From Candidatus Cellulosilyticum pullistercoris (GTDB lineage Bacteria; Bacillota; Clostridia; Lachnospirales; Cellulosilyticaceae), in the NCBI GenBank assembly GCA_018883705.1, contig JAHLFQ010000024.1, forward strand, positions 1 through 32,429: 32,429 nt of DNA, written 5' to 3'. The notes under the pieces were generated by a model. It was given only the letters and a program-made list of their open reading frames with translations. It searched no databases and was not told the origin of the DNA. Below, in pieces: positions 20,275 through 29,899 of this stretch (the first letter of the stretch is position 1; each line of letters begins with the position of its first letter). Both the position numbers and the translations under genes were made by a program.

Positions 20275-21234
20275 CTAGCGCTTATGTTCAAAAGCATCAT
20301 AAGCCTCTACTATTCTTTGTACAATTGGATGCCTTACAACATCTTTTTGACTTAAATACGTAAAACCAATTCCCTCTACCCCATCTAATATTTTCATCGC
20401 ATGTTTTAATCCACTCATTTCTTGGTTAGGTAAATCAACTTGAGTCAAATCACCTGTTACAACTACCTTTGAGTTAAAGCCTATTCGCGTTAAAAACATT
20501 TTCATTTGAGGTGATGTTGTATTTTGTGCTTCATCTAGTACAATAAAAGCATTATTTAAAGTGCGTCCTCTCATATAAGCAAGTGGTGCTACTTCAATAA
20601 GACCTTTTTCCATATTCTTTTCAAAATTTTCTGGCCCCATAATCTCAAACAATGCATCATATAATGGACGTAGATAAGGGTCAACTTTACTTTGCAAATC
20701 TCCTGGCAAAAATCCTAGTTTTTCTCCGGCTTCGATGGCTGGTCTTGTTAAAATAATTTTATTTACTTCATTTTTACGAAAAGCATTAACTGCCATTGCC
20801 ATTGCTAAGTAAGTTTTTCCTGTTCCAGCAGGTCCAATACCAAAAACAACTGTGTTCTTTTTAATTTTTTGAATATACTCATTTTGGCCTAAGGTTTTAC
20901 ATTTGATAGGTTTACCCAGATGGGTTAATATCACTGTATTTTGCTCCATTACATTAGGATCCTCTTCTTTCTTTGTTCCTAATAGATCTAGCATATATTT
21001 AACTCGTTGAGAATCAATTAATTCATTTTTTTCAGCTAGTTTAAATAGTTTTTTAAGGATCTTAAGTGCTAAGTTAACTTGCTCTTTTTCACCTGATACT
21101 TTTAACTTATCATTTCTCAAAACGATTTGAACATTTAATGTTTTCTCAATAAGAAGAGTATGTTCATCAAACTGTCCAAATACATTGGACAAATCATGTG
21201 CAGGTACTTCTATTTCTTTTTCTATTTTATTCAT
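20275..21234 (-). CDS. phoH: PhoH family ATPase
   Basis: 319 aa; GIGPAGTGKTYLAMAMAV, LTRPAIEAGEKLGFLPGDLQSKVDPYLRPLYDAL, FIVLDEAQNTTSPQMKMFLTRIGFNSKVVVTGD. Confidence 0.96.
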   Translation of the reverse strand: MNKIEKEIEVPAHDLSNVFGQFDEHTLLIEKTLNVQIVLRNDKLKVSGEKEQVNLALKILKKLFKLAEKNELIDSQRVKYMLDLLGTKKEEDPNVMEQNTVILTHLGKPIKCKTLGQNEYIQKIKKNTVVFGIGPAGTGKTYLAMAMAVNAFRKNEVNKIILTRPAIEAGEKLGFLPGDLQSKVDPYLRPLYDALFEIMGPENFEKNMEKGLIEVAPLAYMRGRTLNNAFIVLDEAQNTTSPQMKMFLTRIGFNSKVVVTGDLTQVDLPNQEMSGLKHAMKILDGVEGIGFTYLSQKDVVRHPIVQRIVEAYDAFEHKR

Positions 21235-22447
21235 TTAGCATTTCTCCTTTATTTTGCATCTCTTGTTCAACTCCTACTGGATAACTAATTTCTTCTTCTG
21301 CAACAACATATAAGGTACCAGAAATATGCCTATCTGTTTGTTTAAAATATGCCTCTCGTTTTAGAATACGTACTTCTCCTGATAGGCTTTCACTAACTTC
21401 ATTCCATAATTCAGAAAGTAATCGATCCTCTGCTTCTTCCTTAGTTAGAGTATAATAGGCAGGGACATAGCTAATACACGTTTGTACTTCAACTGCAAAA
21501 GGAAGTGGAAAAAGTTTTGTTATGCGAAGTTGATGCAAAGTAAGCATTTTATCATAGTGATCTGTTAATGCTTTTTCAGAAAACAAAGTTAGGTTTTTAT
21601 CAAAAAACTTTAAAATGTATTTCTTACTTGTTTCATTAGTATAATTTTTTCTAACCTGGTCAAGTGAAATATCACCTGATACTGTATAAATTGTTTTGCC
21701 CCTTATGGTAGCTTTGGATGCAGTATAATAGGGGCTAGGATCCTCTTCACCTAATGGCATCTCACCAGCAACTAACATGTCCCCTTTTTTCACAATGTCT
21801 CCTGCCTTAACCATAGGTTTACCCTTTTCTACAGCGATATATGTAATGAGTGCATCTCTTTTAGCTATAAGTGAGCTTGGAGCTATATCTAAAGCATTCA
21901 TTGTAGGTGGTAAAATACTCTCAGCCACTCTTACAATCATTCGTGTCCCTTCATAATCAATACCAACCCAAATAATATCTGGATAATGCTTAAGAAGAAT
22001 TGTTTCTGCCTCACGTAGATTCATTTTCCCTTTCCAATTTCCTGTGCTATAGCCATTTTCTTCTAATGTATGAATAATATCTAAACTATTAATACGATGA
22101 CTACCTTCTACTTCTACAAGCCATACAAAAGAAGAAAGAAGCCACAACATCATAATAAATATCCCAATACCAATTGCAAATAACTTACGTTTTTTATAAC
22201 GATAAGTAAAAAAAGGAAGTCCATATTTCTCAACGATTTTTAATCTACTTCTTGTTTTTCTTGCATCTTGTTTCATAGCTTTAAAATCTTCTATAGAAGT
22301 AGAAAAGTAAACTTTTTCTCCGATACGTTGAATATTCCACAAAATTAGACCATGATAAGTTGTAAGATTAAGAAATTTTTCGACATTAAATCCACTTATC
22401 TCTACTATAACATACCCTTGTAAATAATGCCATAATGATAAAAACAA
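21227..22447 (-). CDS. yqfD: Sporulation protein YqfD
   Basis: 406 aa; GYVIVEISGFNVEKFLNL, GIDYEGTRMIVRVAE; upstream of phoH with yqfC. Confidence 0.93.
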   Translation of the reverse strand: MFLSLWHYLQGYVIVEISGFNVEKFLNLTTYHGLILWNIQRIGEKVYFSTSIEDFKAMKQDARKTRSRLKIVEKYGLPFFTYRYKKRKLFAIGIGIFIMMLWLLSSFVWLVEVEGSHRINSLDIIHTLEENGYSTGNWKGKMNLREAETILLKHYPDIIWVGIDYEGTRMIVRVAESILPPTMNALDIAPSSLIAKRDALITYIAVEKGKPMVKAGDIVKKGDMLVAGEMPLGEEDPSPYYTASKATIRGKTIYTVSGDISLDQVRKNYTNETSKKYILKFFDKNLTLFSEKALTDHYDKMLTLHQLRITKLFPLPFAVEVQTCISYVPAYYTLTKEEAEDRLLSELWNEVSESLSGEVRILKREAYFKQTDRHISGTLYVVAEEEISYPVGVEQEMQNKGEMLNE

Positions 22448-22461
22448 AGTTTATCCTCCTC

Positions 22462-22755
22462 TCAAAGTACAAATCCAACTTGTATAATAGTACCGCTAAT
22501 CATAATATAATCAGAAGTCATCTTTCTTACTTCAAGCTCTATACCATCAATTACTACGACACCACATTTAGTATTCATACGAATCTTCTGTGCTGTATAT
22601 TCTATAAGACCATTAAAATTCTCAATGCTTATTTCCTGATTGCCTGCTAGTACAATTTTAGGAAAGTCACTTACTACCTCCGGTGGCACTTCAAACAATT
22701 TTGAAAGTTGCTCTCTAAATGCCTCTTGATTTTTCTTATTTTTCCCTTTCATCAC
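22462..22755 (-). CDS. yqfC: Sporulation protein YqfC (YabP/YqfC family)
   Basis: 97 aa; LFEVPPEVVSDFPKIVLAGNQEISIENFNGLIEYT...IRMNTKCGVVVIDGIELEVRKMTSDYIMISGTI. Confidence 0.93.
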   Translation of the reverse strand: MMKGKNKKNQEAFREQLSKLFEVPPEVVSDFPKIVLAGNQEISIENFNGLIEYTAQKIRMNTKCGVVVIDGIELEVRKMTSDYIMISGTIIQVGFVL

Positions 22756-22852
22756 ATACTGACCCCCTTATACTATTATATTTATGCAAACATACGGACG
22801 AGTAGAAGTAAAACATAAGGATATATTATTTAAGTTACCATTTACTTTATGC

Positions 22853-22888
22853 AAAAAGAGACTAAAGTTTACACTTTAGCCTCTTTTA
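22853..22888 (-). terminator. Rho-independent terminator downstream of the DUF523 gene
   Basis: aaaagagactaaagt-ttac-actttagcctctttt stem with T-run on the minus strand. Confidence 0.75.
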
Positions 22889-22952
22889 TATCGATTAAGT
22901 ATGTTATAACAATCCGAATAGGTAAGTCTTCTTGATAGGATTTCTTCTTTAG

Positions 22953-23408
22953 CTAGCATTGCTTAGATAATTCTGCTTCTGTAATCACTTCAATACCTTC
23001 TTTTAAAAGAAGTTCTGCTGTAATCCCATTTCCAACAACAAGATTATGATGAAACGAACCATCGTAAACTTTTCCTTTTCCACACGAAGGAGATTTCGCT
23101 TTAAAAATGGCCTTTTTAATATTGAACTGTTTTGCCAGCTCAAGTACTTTATGAGCTCCCTTTATAAAAGCTATTGTCACATCATCTCCTTCCTTTGTCA
23201 TAACTTTGGCCTTTCCTTCAAGAACATCTCTTGAGCTACCACCCACGATTTCAGCTGGTGTACGAGGTGTATCTAATCCGCCTAATACTTCAGGACAAAC
23301 TTGTATCACCTCCTTGTCTTCCAAATAGGCTATTACATCTTGGTTTAAGTTATCTCCTCCATTGTACTTACATTTTTCACCGCATAGGCAACTACTTACT
23401 AAAATCAT
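22953..23408 (-). CDS. DUF523 domain-containing protein
   Basis: 151 aa; MILVSSCLCGEKCKYNGGDN, CPEVLGGLDTPRTPAEI, AIFKAKSPSCGKGKVYDGSF. Confidence 0.94.
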   Translation of the reverse strand: MILVSSCLCGEKCKYNGGDNLNQDVIAYLEDKEVIQVCPEVLGGLDTPRTPAEIVGGSSRDVLEGKAKVMTKEGDDVTIAFIKGAHKVLELAKQFNIKKAIFKAKSPSCGKGKVYDGSFHHNLVVGNGITAELLLKEGIEVITEAELSKQC

Positions 23409-23498
23409 TGTATCATCTCCTCTAGCTTAATATAATAACTGTATTTTTATATTCAATCTACATAAAAAGCTTTCATTTTATTAATAAATTTCCATCAA

Positions 23499-23538
23499 AA
23501 AATTCCTAATGAGATAGGCTCACTCATTAGGAATTTTT
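23499..23538 (-). terminator. Rho-independent terminator of clpB
   Basis: aattcctaatgag-ataggct-cactcattaggaatt stem-loop directly after the clpB stop. Confidence 0.8.
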
Positions 23539-23541
23539 ATT

Positions 23542-26145
23542 CTAGCTTTCTACATTGATGACTAGGCCTTGCTCATTATAATCTACAACAAAGGTAGAAA
23601 ATGGATTAACTTCTTGTGCAATCAGTGTTCTGGCAATCAGTGTTTCCACCTTGCGTTGCAAAAACCTTCTAAGTGGTCTGGCACCAAAAACAGGATCAAA
23701 TCCTTGTTCTGCAATGTAGGATTTAGCTCTCTCTGTAAGTTTAACATAAAGTTGTTTACCTTCTAGACGTTTATTCAAATCTTTTTCAAGTAATGTAACA
23801 ATCTGAATGATTTCATGCTTTTGTAGTGGTTTATAAAGTACAATTTCATCTAATCGATTTAAAAACTCAGGTCTAAAATGCGTTTTTAGAGTTTGGTTAA
23901 CGGCTTCTTCTACTTCCTCATTGATTTCTCCATTTTCATTAATCCCTTCAAGAATAAGTTGTGAGCCTATATTAGAAGTTAAAATGATAATCGTATTTTT
24001 AAAATCAACTGTACGTCCTTTAGAATCTGTAACACGACCATCGTCTAATACTTGAAGTAGTACATTAAACACATCTGGATGCGCCTTTTCTACCTCATCA
24101 AATAAAATAACAGCATAAGGTTTTCTTCTAACTGCTTCTGTTAGTTGTCCACCTTCTTCATAACCGATATAACCCGGAGGTGCTCCAATAAGTCTTGCTA
24201 CAGAATGCTTCTCCATATATTCACTCATATCAATACGAATCATACTATGCTCATCATCAAATAATGACTCTGCAAGTGCTTTAGCAAGTTCTGTTTTTCC
24301 AACTCCTGTTGGCCCTAGGAATAAGAAAGAACCAATTGGCCTTCGTGGGTCTTTAATACCTGCACGTGAACGTAAAATAGCATCTGTTACTGTATTAACT
24401 GCTTCATTTTGACCAATCACACGTTTGTGCAAAATTTCTTCTAAACGAAGTAACTTATGACGTTCACCTTCCATAAGTTTTGTGATTGGAATTTGTGTCC
24501 ATCTAGAAATAATCTTTGCAATCTCTTCTTCATTAACTTTATCTCTAAGTAGTGTATGTTCACCACTAGATTGTGCTTTAATCTCTGCAGCTTCAAGTTT
24601 CTTTTTAAGTTCAGGTATCACACCATATTTTAATTCTGCTGCCTTATTATAATCATACTCACGTTCTGCTTTTTGCATATTAGCTGTTTGATTTTCTATT
24701 TCTTCTTTGATACTACGTACAGCTGTAATTGCTTCTTTTTCATTTTCCCATTGCATTTTCATTGCTTTAAATCGATCACGAAGTTCTGCTAACTCTTTTT
24801 GCGTTTCTACTAAATTTTGTTTTGAAATGGGATCTTCTTCTTTTTTTAGTGCTGTCTCTGCAATTTCAAGTTGAAGCATTTTTCGCGAAATCTCATCTAA
24901 TTCTACTGGCATAGAATCAATCTCTGTTCTTAAAAGTGCACAAGCCTCATCTACTAAATCAATCGCTTTATCAGGAAGGAAACGATCAGAAATATAACGA
25001 TCGGATAAAGTAGCTGCAGCAATAAGCGCGTTATCTTGAATTTGTACACCATGATAAATTTCATAGCGCTCCTTAATACCACGTAAAATAGCAATCGTAT
25101 CTTCTACTGTAGGTTCTTCTACCATAACAGGTTGAAAACGTCTCGCTAAAGCAGCATCAGATTCAATATATTGTCTGTACTCATTCAGTGTGGTTGCACC
25201 AATACAGTGAAGTTCTCCACGTGCAAGCATAGGTTTTAGTAAATTTCCTGCATCCATTGATCCTTCTGTCTTACCAGCTCCTACAATGGTATGAAGTTCA
25301 TCAATAAAGAGAATAATTTTCCCCTCACTCTTCTTTATCTCTTGAAGGACAGCTTTAAGCCTTTCTTCAAATTCACCTCTGTATTTAGCACCAGCTATAA
25401 GTGACCCCATATCTAATGAGAAAATTCGCCTATCTTTTAAAGTCTCTGGTACATCGCCTCTTACAATACGTTGGGCAAGGCCTTCAGCAATCGCTGTTTT
25501 ACCGACACCTGGCTCACCAATCAAGACAGGATTGTTTTTTGTTTTTCTTGATAAAATACGAATCACATTACGTATTTCACTATCACGACCTATAACAGGG
25601 TCTATCTTGTGCTCTCTTGCTCTCTCTACTAAGTCATAACCGTATTTATTAAGCACATCATAAGTGCTTTCTGGCTCCTCGCTTGTAACATGCATGTCTC
25701 CTCGTATTTCTTTAACAACGTCCATAAAAACTTTTTTATTAACGGCAAAGGCTGATAAAATCTTACTTAATTCTCCTGATGCTGTTTCAATAAGTGCGAG
25801 CATTAAATGTTCTACTGAAACATATTCATCTTTCATTCTTTTTGCAAGATCTTCACTTTTATTAAGTGCTTTTTCTGTCTCGCTTGAAACATAAACTTTA
25901 TCTAACTCTCTACCAGGTCCGCTTACTTTAGAAAGTTTACTAATAGCATCACCCACAGACTGTGTGATAGCACTTACATTAACATTCATCTTTGTTAGAA
26001 CCTGTGGAATAAGTCCTTGTTCTTGTGTAAGTAGTGCATATACTAAATGTAGTGGCTCAATTTGATTATTTTGATAGCTTATTGCCATTTGCTGTGCTCT
26101 TTGGATTGCTTCAATAGATCGTTTTGTATAATTTTGTCCATTCAT
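23542..26145 (-). CDS. clpB: ATP-dependent chaperone ClpB
   Basis: 867 aa; two AAA+ modules ([34 protein letters not shown]), coiled-coil middle domain, [25 protein letters not shown]. Confidence 0.98.
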   Translation of the reverse strand: MNGQNYTKRSIEAIQRAQQMAISYQNNQIEPLHLVYALLTQEQGLIPQVLTKMNVNVSAITQSVGDAISKLSKVSGPGRELDKVYVSSETEKALNKSEDLAKRMKDEYVSVEHLMLALIETASGELSKILSAFAVNKKVFMDVVKEIRGDMHVTSEEPESTYDVLNKYGYDLVERAREHKIDPVIGRDSEIRNVIRILSRKTKNNPVLIGEPGVGKTAIAEGLAQRIVRGDVPETLKDRRIFSLDMGSLIAGAKYRGEFEERLKAVLQEIKKSEGKIILFIDELHTIVGAGKTEGSMDAGNLLKPMLARGELHCIGATTLNEYRQYIESDAALARRFQPVMVEEPTVEDTIAILRGIKERYEIYHGVQIQDNALIAAATLSDRYISDRFLPDKAIDLVDEACALLRTEIDSMPVELDEISRKMLQLEIAETALKKEEDPISKQNLVETQKELAELRDRFKAMKMQWENEKEAITAVRSIKEEIENQTANMQKAEREYDYNKAAELKYGVIPELKKKLEAAEIKAQSSGEHTLLRDKVNEEEIAKIISRWTQIPITKLMEGERHKLLRLEEILHKRVIGQNEAVNTVTDAILRSRAGIKDPRRPIGSFLFLGPTGVGKTELAKALAESLFDDEHSMIRIDMSEYMEKHSVARLIGAPPGYIGYEEGGQLTEAVRRKPYAVILFDEVEKAHPDVFNVLLQVLDDGRVTDSKGRTVDFKNTIIILTSNIGSQLILEGINENGEINEEVEEAVNQTLKTHFRPEFLNRLDEIVLYKPLQKHEIIQIVTLLEKDLNKRLEGKQLYVKLTERAKSYIAEQGFDPVFGARPLRRFLQRKVETLIARTLIAQEVNPFSTFVVDYNEQGLVINVES

Positions 26146-26179
26146 GTTATTTCCTCCTTTATTTTATCTATTTTGTAAC

Positions 26180-26818
26180 TTATATCAGGTGATGCATTTT
26201 TTTATAATGCTCCCTTAAAAGATTATATTGATTCTTTTCATTTTCTAAAGATCCAAAATATAGTTTTAAGCCATCATCTAATCCTTTGATATAAGTAGAT
26301 AGCGCACTGGCTAAATCAGTACTTTGATGGGGTTTTTGAAAAAGTTCTAATCTTAAGGTGCGAAGCCATTTAGAACCCTCTTCTTGTTCCCATAAAGTAG
26401 GGCTCATTTCATTTTCTATATGTTCCCACAACCGAAAGAACTCATTCAAATAGAAATAGAGTATGTCGCTTTGTGTACGAGAAATGACTCTAAGTTGACC
26501 TGTTAGATGGCCTTCTTGTTGTCCTAAATAAACACAATAACGAATTGTTGGATTATATTTGTATCTTAATGCACTTTTCACGCTATACATATGATCAGCT
26601 GCTTGATTTTGAATTTGAAAATGTGCATAGGGTTTTAGATAATCTGATAAACTTTGAAATATCTTTTGTAAATACTGTTCAGGTGTTGTTAGTGATACCT
26701 TCTCAGCCAATATTTGATTAATTAAGTTAGAACGACTGGTATGAAGAGAATAAGCTAATTCATCTATTGCTTCTACTACATCATCCATTAAAACTAAGCT
26801 ATAAACACTCTTTTTCAT
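26180..26818 (-). CDS. Uncharacterised protein with ribbon-helix-helix-like N-terminus; probable regulator co-transcribed with clpB
   Basis: 212 aa; N-terminal KKSVYSLVLMDDVVEAIDELAYSLHTSRSNLINQILAE matches the RHH pattern (strand + helix + 'tSRSNLINQIL' helix). About 165 aa C-terminal part of unknown function. 34 bp gap to clpB with no terminator. Confidence 0.7.
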   Translation of the reverse strand: MKKSVYSLVLMDDVVEAIDELAYSLHTSRSNLINQILAEKVSLTTPEQYLQKIFQSLSDYLKPYAHFQIQNQAADHMYSVKSALRYKYNPTIRYCVYLGQQEGHLTGQLRVISRTQSDILYFYLNEFFRLWEHIENEMSPTLWEQEEGSKWLRTLRLELFQKPHQSTDLASALSTYIKGLDDGLKLYFGSLENEKNQYNLLREHYKKMHHLI

Positions 26819-26835
26819 AGCCTCACCTCACTTCT

Positions 26836-26870
26836 AATAATAGAATATCCCTATTCTATTATTTTGTCAA
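26836..26870 (-). promoter_or_regulatory. Promoter TTGACA-N17-TATTCT with overlapping 12-bp perfect inverted repeat (candidate operator)
   Basis: Minus strand: -35 TTGACA (26870-26865), 17-nt spacer, -10 TATTCT (26847-26842). IR aataatagaata-tccc-tattctattatt at 26836-26863 covers the -10 and most of the spacer. Confidence 0.75.
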
Positions 26871-26996
26871 CGTAATTATATAATCATTTAATCAAATTAT
26901 ATGGTTTATTTATCTAATTATCTTCATGAAACACAAGTTATATTTTCTTAGGTTGTGGTTACACTAAATATATTATTTATAAAAGGATGGATACTT

Positions 26997-27803
26997 ATGA
27001 ACACAAAAACTACCATTTTTCTAAGGAAAGGATTGAGCTATTTTATAGCTTTTGTTTTTCTATTTAATCTGTGTACAGTCTCATGTATGGCTGAAACTCA
27101 TGATCTTGATACGACAAAGACTGATTGGTGGCTCGTACGATCCAAAAACCACGAACTACCAGGCTTTAATACGAAATTAGGCTATAAACTAGAAGATTAT
27201 GGAGGGTGCTGCTTAGGTGACACCTCAAAAAAAGTAGTTTATCTGACTTTTGATGAAGGATATGAAAACGGGTATACAGCTAAAATTTTAGACGTATTAA
27301 AATCCCAGGATGTTAAAGCCATGTTTTTTGTGACCTTACCTTATATAGAAAAAAATGAAGATCTTATCAAAAGAATGCATGAAGAAGGACACTTCGTTTG
27401 TAATCATACGAATCATCATTTATCGATGCCAACACTTGTCGGAAATGAGAGCAAGTTCAATAACGAAATTACTAGTGTTTCAGAGGCTTATCAAAAAATC
27501 ACAGGAAGCCAAATGCCCCCTTTCTTTAGGCCGCCTATGGGGCATTATTCTCAAAAATCACTAGCCATGACTAAAGCCTTAGGATACCGTACTGTCTTTT
27601 GGAGTTTTGCTTACTGTGATTGGAAGCCTAATGCACAACCTGTTCCTGCTGAAGCTAAGAAATTAATGTTAGATGGTCTTCATAATGGAGCCATTTACCT
27701 ACTTCATGCTGTTTCCAAAACGAATACAGAAGTGCTTGGTGATTTTATTACAGAAGCTAGAAATATGGGATATACTTTCGAACTACTGCCTACTCAATCA
27801 TAA
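26997..27803 (+). CDS. pdaA: PdaA-like polysaccharide deacetylase (delta-lactam-biosynthetic de-N-acetylase)
   Basis: NodB-fold motifs YLTFDEGYENGYT, HTNHH, FFRPPMG, AIYLLHAVS; signal peptide. Track ORF starts at 26955, but ATG at 26997 (MNTKTTIFLRKG) follows an aaaaggatgg RBS. Confidence 0.9.
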   Translation: MNTKTTIFLRKGLSYFIAFVFLFNLCTVSCMAETHDLDTTKTDWWLVRSKNHELPGFNTKLGYKLEDYGGCCLGDTSKKVVYLTFDEGYENGYTAKILDVLKSQDVKAMFFVTLPYIEKNEDLIKRMHEEGHFVCNHTNHHLSMPTLVGNESKFNNEITSVSEAYQKITGSQMPPFFRPPMGHYSQKSLAMTKALGYRTVFWSFAYCDWKPNAQPVPAEAKKLMLDGLHNGAIYLLHAVSKTNTEVLGDFITEARNMGYTFELLPTQS

Positions 27804-27817
27804 TAAAGTAACAAACA

Positions 27818-27864
27818 AAAAAGAACTACATTTAAGTCATCAATTTAAATGTAGTTCTTTTTAT
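27818..27864. terminator. Bidirectional terminator between convergent pdaA-like and GT2 genes
   Basis: aaaagaactacatttaa-...-tttaaatgtagttctttt perfect stem with flanking A/T tracts. Confidence 0.85.
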
Positions 27865-27872
27865 TGATCTAA

Positions 27873-28847
27873 TTAATGAAAATGGAATGTTTCATGATCA
27901 TCCAGTTCATTTTTAAAATTAATTTTCTCTTTAATGATATAAAGAGGTCTTCCCTTGCCTTCATCATAAATACGTGCAATATATTCTCCTAGTAACCCAA
28001 TGGAAAATAACTGTACGCCACTAAAAAATGTAATGGCAACCATTAAAGATGTCCAACCTGACACAACTGAATGCATAATAAATTTGGAGATTAAAGAATA
28101 TAATAATAGTCCTATAGCAATTATTATTGTAATAAACCCTAAAGATCTTACCATTTTAAGTGGTTTTGTAGAAAAGCTAATAATACCATCCATTGCAAAT
28201 CGTACCATCTTTTTAAATGGATATTTGGTTTCTCCTGCAAACCGTTCATCTCTTTCATATTCTACATAAGTCTGGTCAAAGCCTACCCAACTTACCATAC
28301 CTCTAACAAAGCGATTTCTTTCTGGCATCTGTTTAAAAGCTTCAACAACTCGACGATCCATTAGCCTAAAATCACCTGTATCCATAGGAATCTCAATCTC
28401 TGCCATATAATGAAGAAAACGATAGAAATATTTAGCCGTTACTAGTTTAAAAAAAGTTTCACCCTTACGCTTCTTTCTTTTTGCATAAACAACATCAAAT
28501 CCTTCTTTCCACTTTACTACCATTTCTTCAATCACATGAGGTGGATCCTGTAAATCAGCATCAATAATAACTGCTACATCCCCTGTACAATGAAATATAC
28601 CAGCCGTAACAGCTACTTGATGGCCAAAATTACGTGAAAAATCAATAACTTTAACATTTATATCTGCTTTAGAAATTTCTCTAAGTAATTCTAACGTTTT
28701 ATCTTTACTTCCATCATTAACAAATACAAACTCATATTGCCACTTATTTTTTAACATCACACGCTTTAATTCTTTATAACAGGTTTGTACGACTGCTTCT
28801 TCATAATAAACAGGAATGATGACAGAAAGCAAAAAATGTTCTTTCAT
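27873..28847 (-). CDS. Glycosyltransferase family 2, polyprenyl-phosphate sugar transferase type (GtrB/DPM1-like) with C-terminal TM
   Basis: 324 aa; SVIIPVYYEEAVVQTCY, FVNDGSKDKTLELLREI, DADLQDPPHVIEEMV, DTGDFRLMDRRVVEAF, two C-terminal TM helices, IGLLGEYIARIYDEGKGRPLYIIKE. Confidence 0.93.
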   Translation of the reverse strand: MKEHFLLSVIIPVYYEEAVVQTCYKELKRVMLKNKWQYEFVFVNDGSKDKTLELLREISKADINVKVIDFSRNFGHQVAVTAGIFHCTGDVAVIIDADLQDPPHVIEEMVVKWKEGFDVVYAKRKKRKGETFFKLVTAKYFYRFLHYMAEIEIPMDTGDFRLMDRRVVEAFKQMPERNRFVRGMVSWVGFDQTYVEYERDERFAGETKYPFKKMVRFAMDGIISFSTKPLKMVRSLGFITIIIAIGLLLYSLISKFIMHSVVSGWTSLMVAITFFSGVQLFSIGLLGEYIARIYDEGKGRPLYIIKEKINFKNELDDHETFHFH

Positions 28848-28919
28848 TTCTACGCTCCTCTGGTAATTATTTTTTAATAATTAAACAACTATAGTCATTA
28901 TAAGTATTTTAACTATACA

Positions 28920-29345
28920 TTAATTTATACCCTCTAAAAAGACTCCTATATCCCATGCTTCAATATAAGGAAATACTTTCGACGCATCCTCTATTTCTTC
29001 ATTTATCGTTTCAATCCAATCATCTAAGTCTGCCATCTGATCTTCAATTGCTACATAAAGTTTTTTTCCTATGAGTATTTTAAATGGCATTTCTATGAGT
29101 TCTTCTAAAATTTCTAAGGTTTCTTCTATGATATCCTCATATTGAGTATGGCCACTTAATAGTAGGCTTCTATAGAAAGAATCATTTGACATGTCATTTA
29201 TATGCATTAATAGCTGTTGTAGCTCTTTTATCAAATCACTTAACATATTATAGACTATTTTTTCTTGCTCACTTACTGAATGCATTATCTTATCGTATAT
29301 CTTATTTTCTAACCCAACTAACTTTTTCTGTAATTGTTGATTCAT
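28920..29345 (-). CDS. Hypothetical protein (141 aa, acidic, helical)
   Basis: Complete ORF with ATG start and GAGG-type RBS (gaggatat); no recognised family. Confidence 0.65.
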   Translation of the reverse strand: MNQQLQKKLVGLENKIYDKIMHSVSEQEKIVYNMLSDLIKELQQLLMHINDMSNDSFYRSLLLSGHTQYEDIIEETLEILEELIEMPFKILIGKKLYVAIEDQMADLDDWIETINEEIEDASKVFPYIEAWDIGVFLEGIN

Positions 29346-29453
29346 TTTATATCCTCATTTCTTACATTTATATCTACTATTATAATCATTTATGATTATC
29401 AACACTACTATTAATTTTTATACTCATACACGTATACAACTCCTCCTTATGCG

Positions 29454-29484
29454 AAAAAAGGCTCTACCAAAGTAGAACCTTTTG
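29454..29484 (-). terminator. Rho-independent terminator downstream of the DUF2752 gene
   Basis: aaaaggctctac-caaa-gtagaacctttt stem; T-run on the minus strand. Confidence 0.75.
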
Positions 29485-29499
29485 ATGAATGACTATGTC

Positions 29500-29898
29500 T
29501 TATATAGGAGGCCTTAGATCATAAAATTGTGGTATATTTCTTAAAATACCAAACGCAATCAAGAAAACAATCATAATCCATAGCAACTGTGTTTGTCGCA
29601 AGGATAACTTGACGCTCCCTGTCTTTACATATTGTATCAGTAACTTTATACCTAGTAATAAACCAATAGGCAAACAAATAAATACTGCACGATTATGATA
29701 AAATGCCGTCTTAAAGTCTAGGTTTACAAGTGCTAAACACATTCTTGTTACTCCACATCCTGAACAATATAAACCAGTTAACGAATGAAATAAACAAGGA
29801 ATGCGTAATGTACTTATATGACACCAAACAATATAGGCTACACTACAAGTCATAAGTCCTATAAGATAAATGACTATATGTAAGAATCGTTTTTTCAT
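29500..29898 (-). CDS. DUF2752 domain-containing membrane protein
   Basis: CLFHSLTGLYCSGCGVTRMCLALVNLDFKTAFYHNRAVFICLP is the DUF2752 hallmark. Track start at 29910 is a TTG codon; ATG at 29898 is an alternative start. Confidence 0.85.
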   Translation of the reverse strand: MKKRFLHIVIYLIGLMTCSVAYIVWCHISTLRIPCLFHSLTGLYCSGCGVTRMCLALVNLDFKTAFYHNRAVFICLPIGLLLGIKLLIQYVKTGSVKLSLRQTQLLWIMIVFLIAFGILRNIPQFYDLRPPI

Positions 29899-29899
29899 C

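Noticed and set aside
22435-22650. 71-aa plus-strand ORF
   Set aside because: Antisense to yqfC; no support.
26836-26863. Inverted repeat interpreted as a transcription terminator
   Set aside because: On the minus strand it lies before the gene and is followed by AGAAG, not a T-run. On the plus strand no transcription unit would end there. The exact overlap with -35/-10 spacing favours an operator.
28864-28883. Palindrome taattatt-tttt-aataatta upstream of GT2
   Set aside because: A/T-only and expected frequently in this low-GC intergenic DNA; too weak as terminator or operator.
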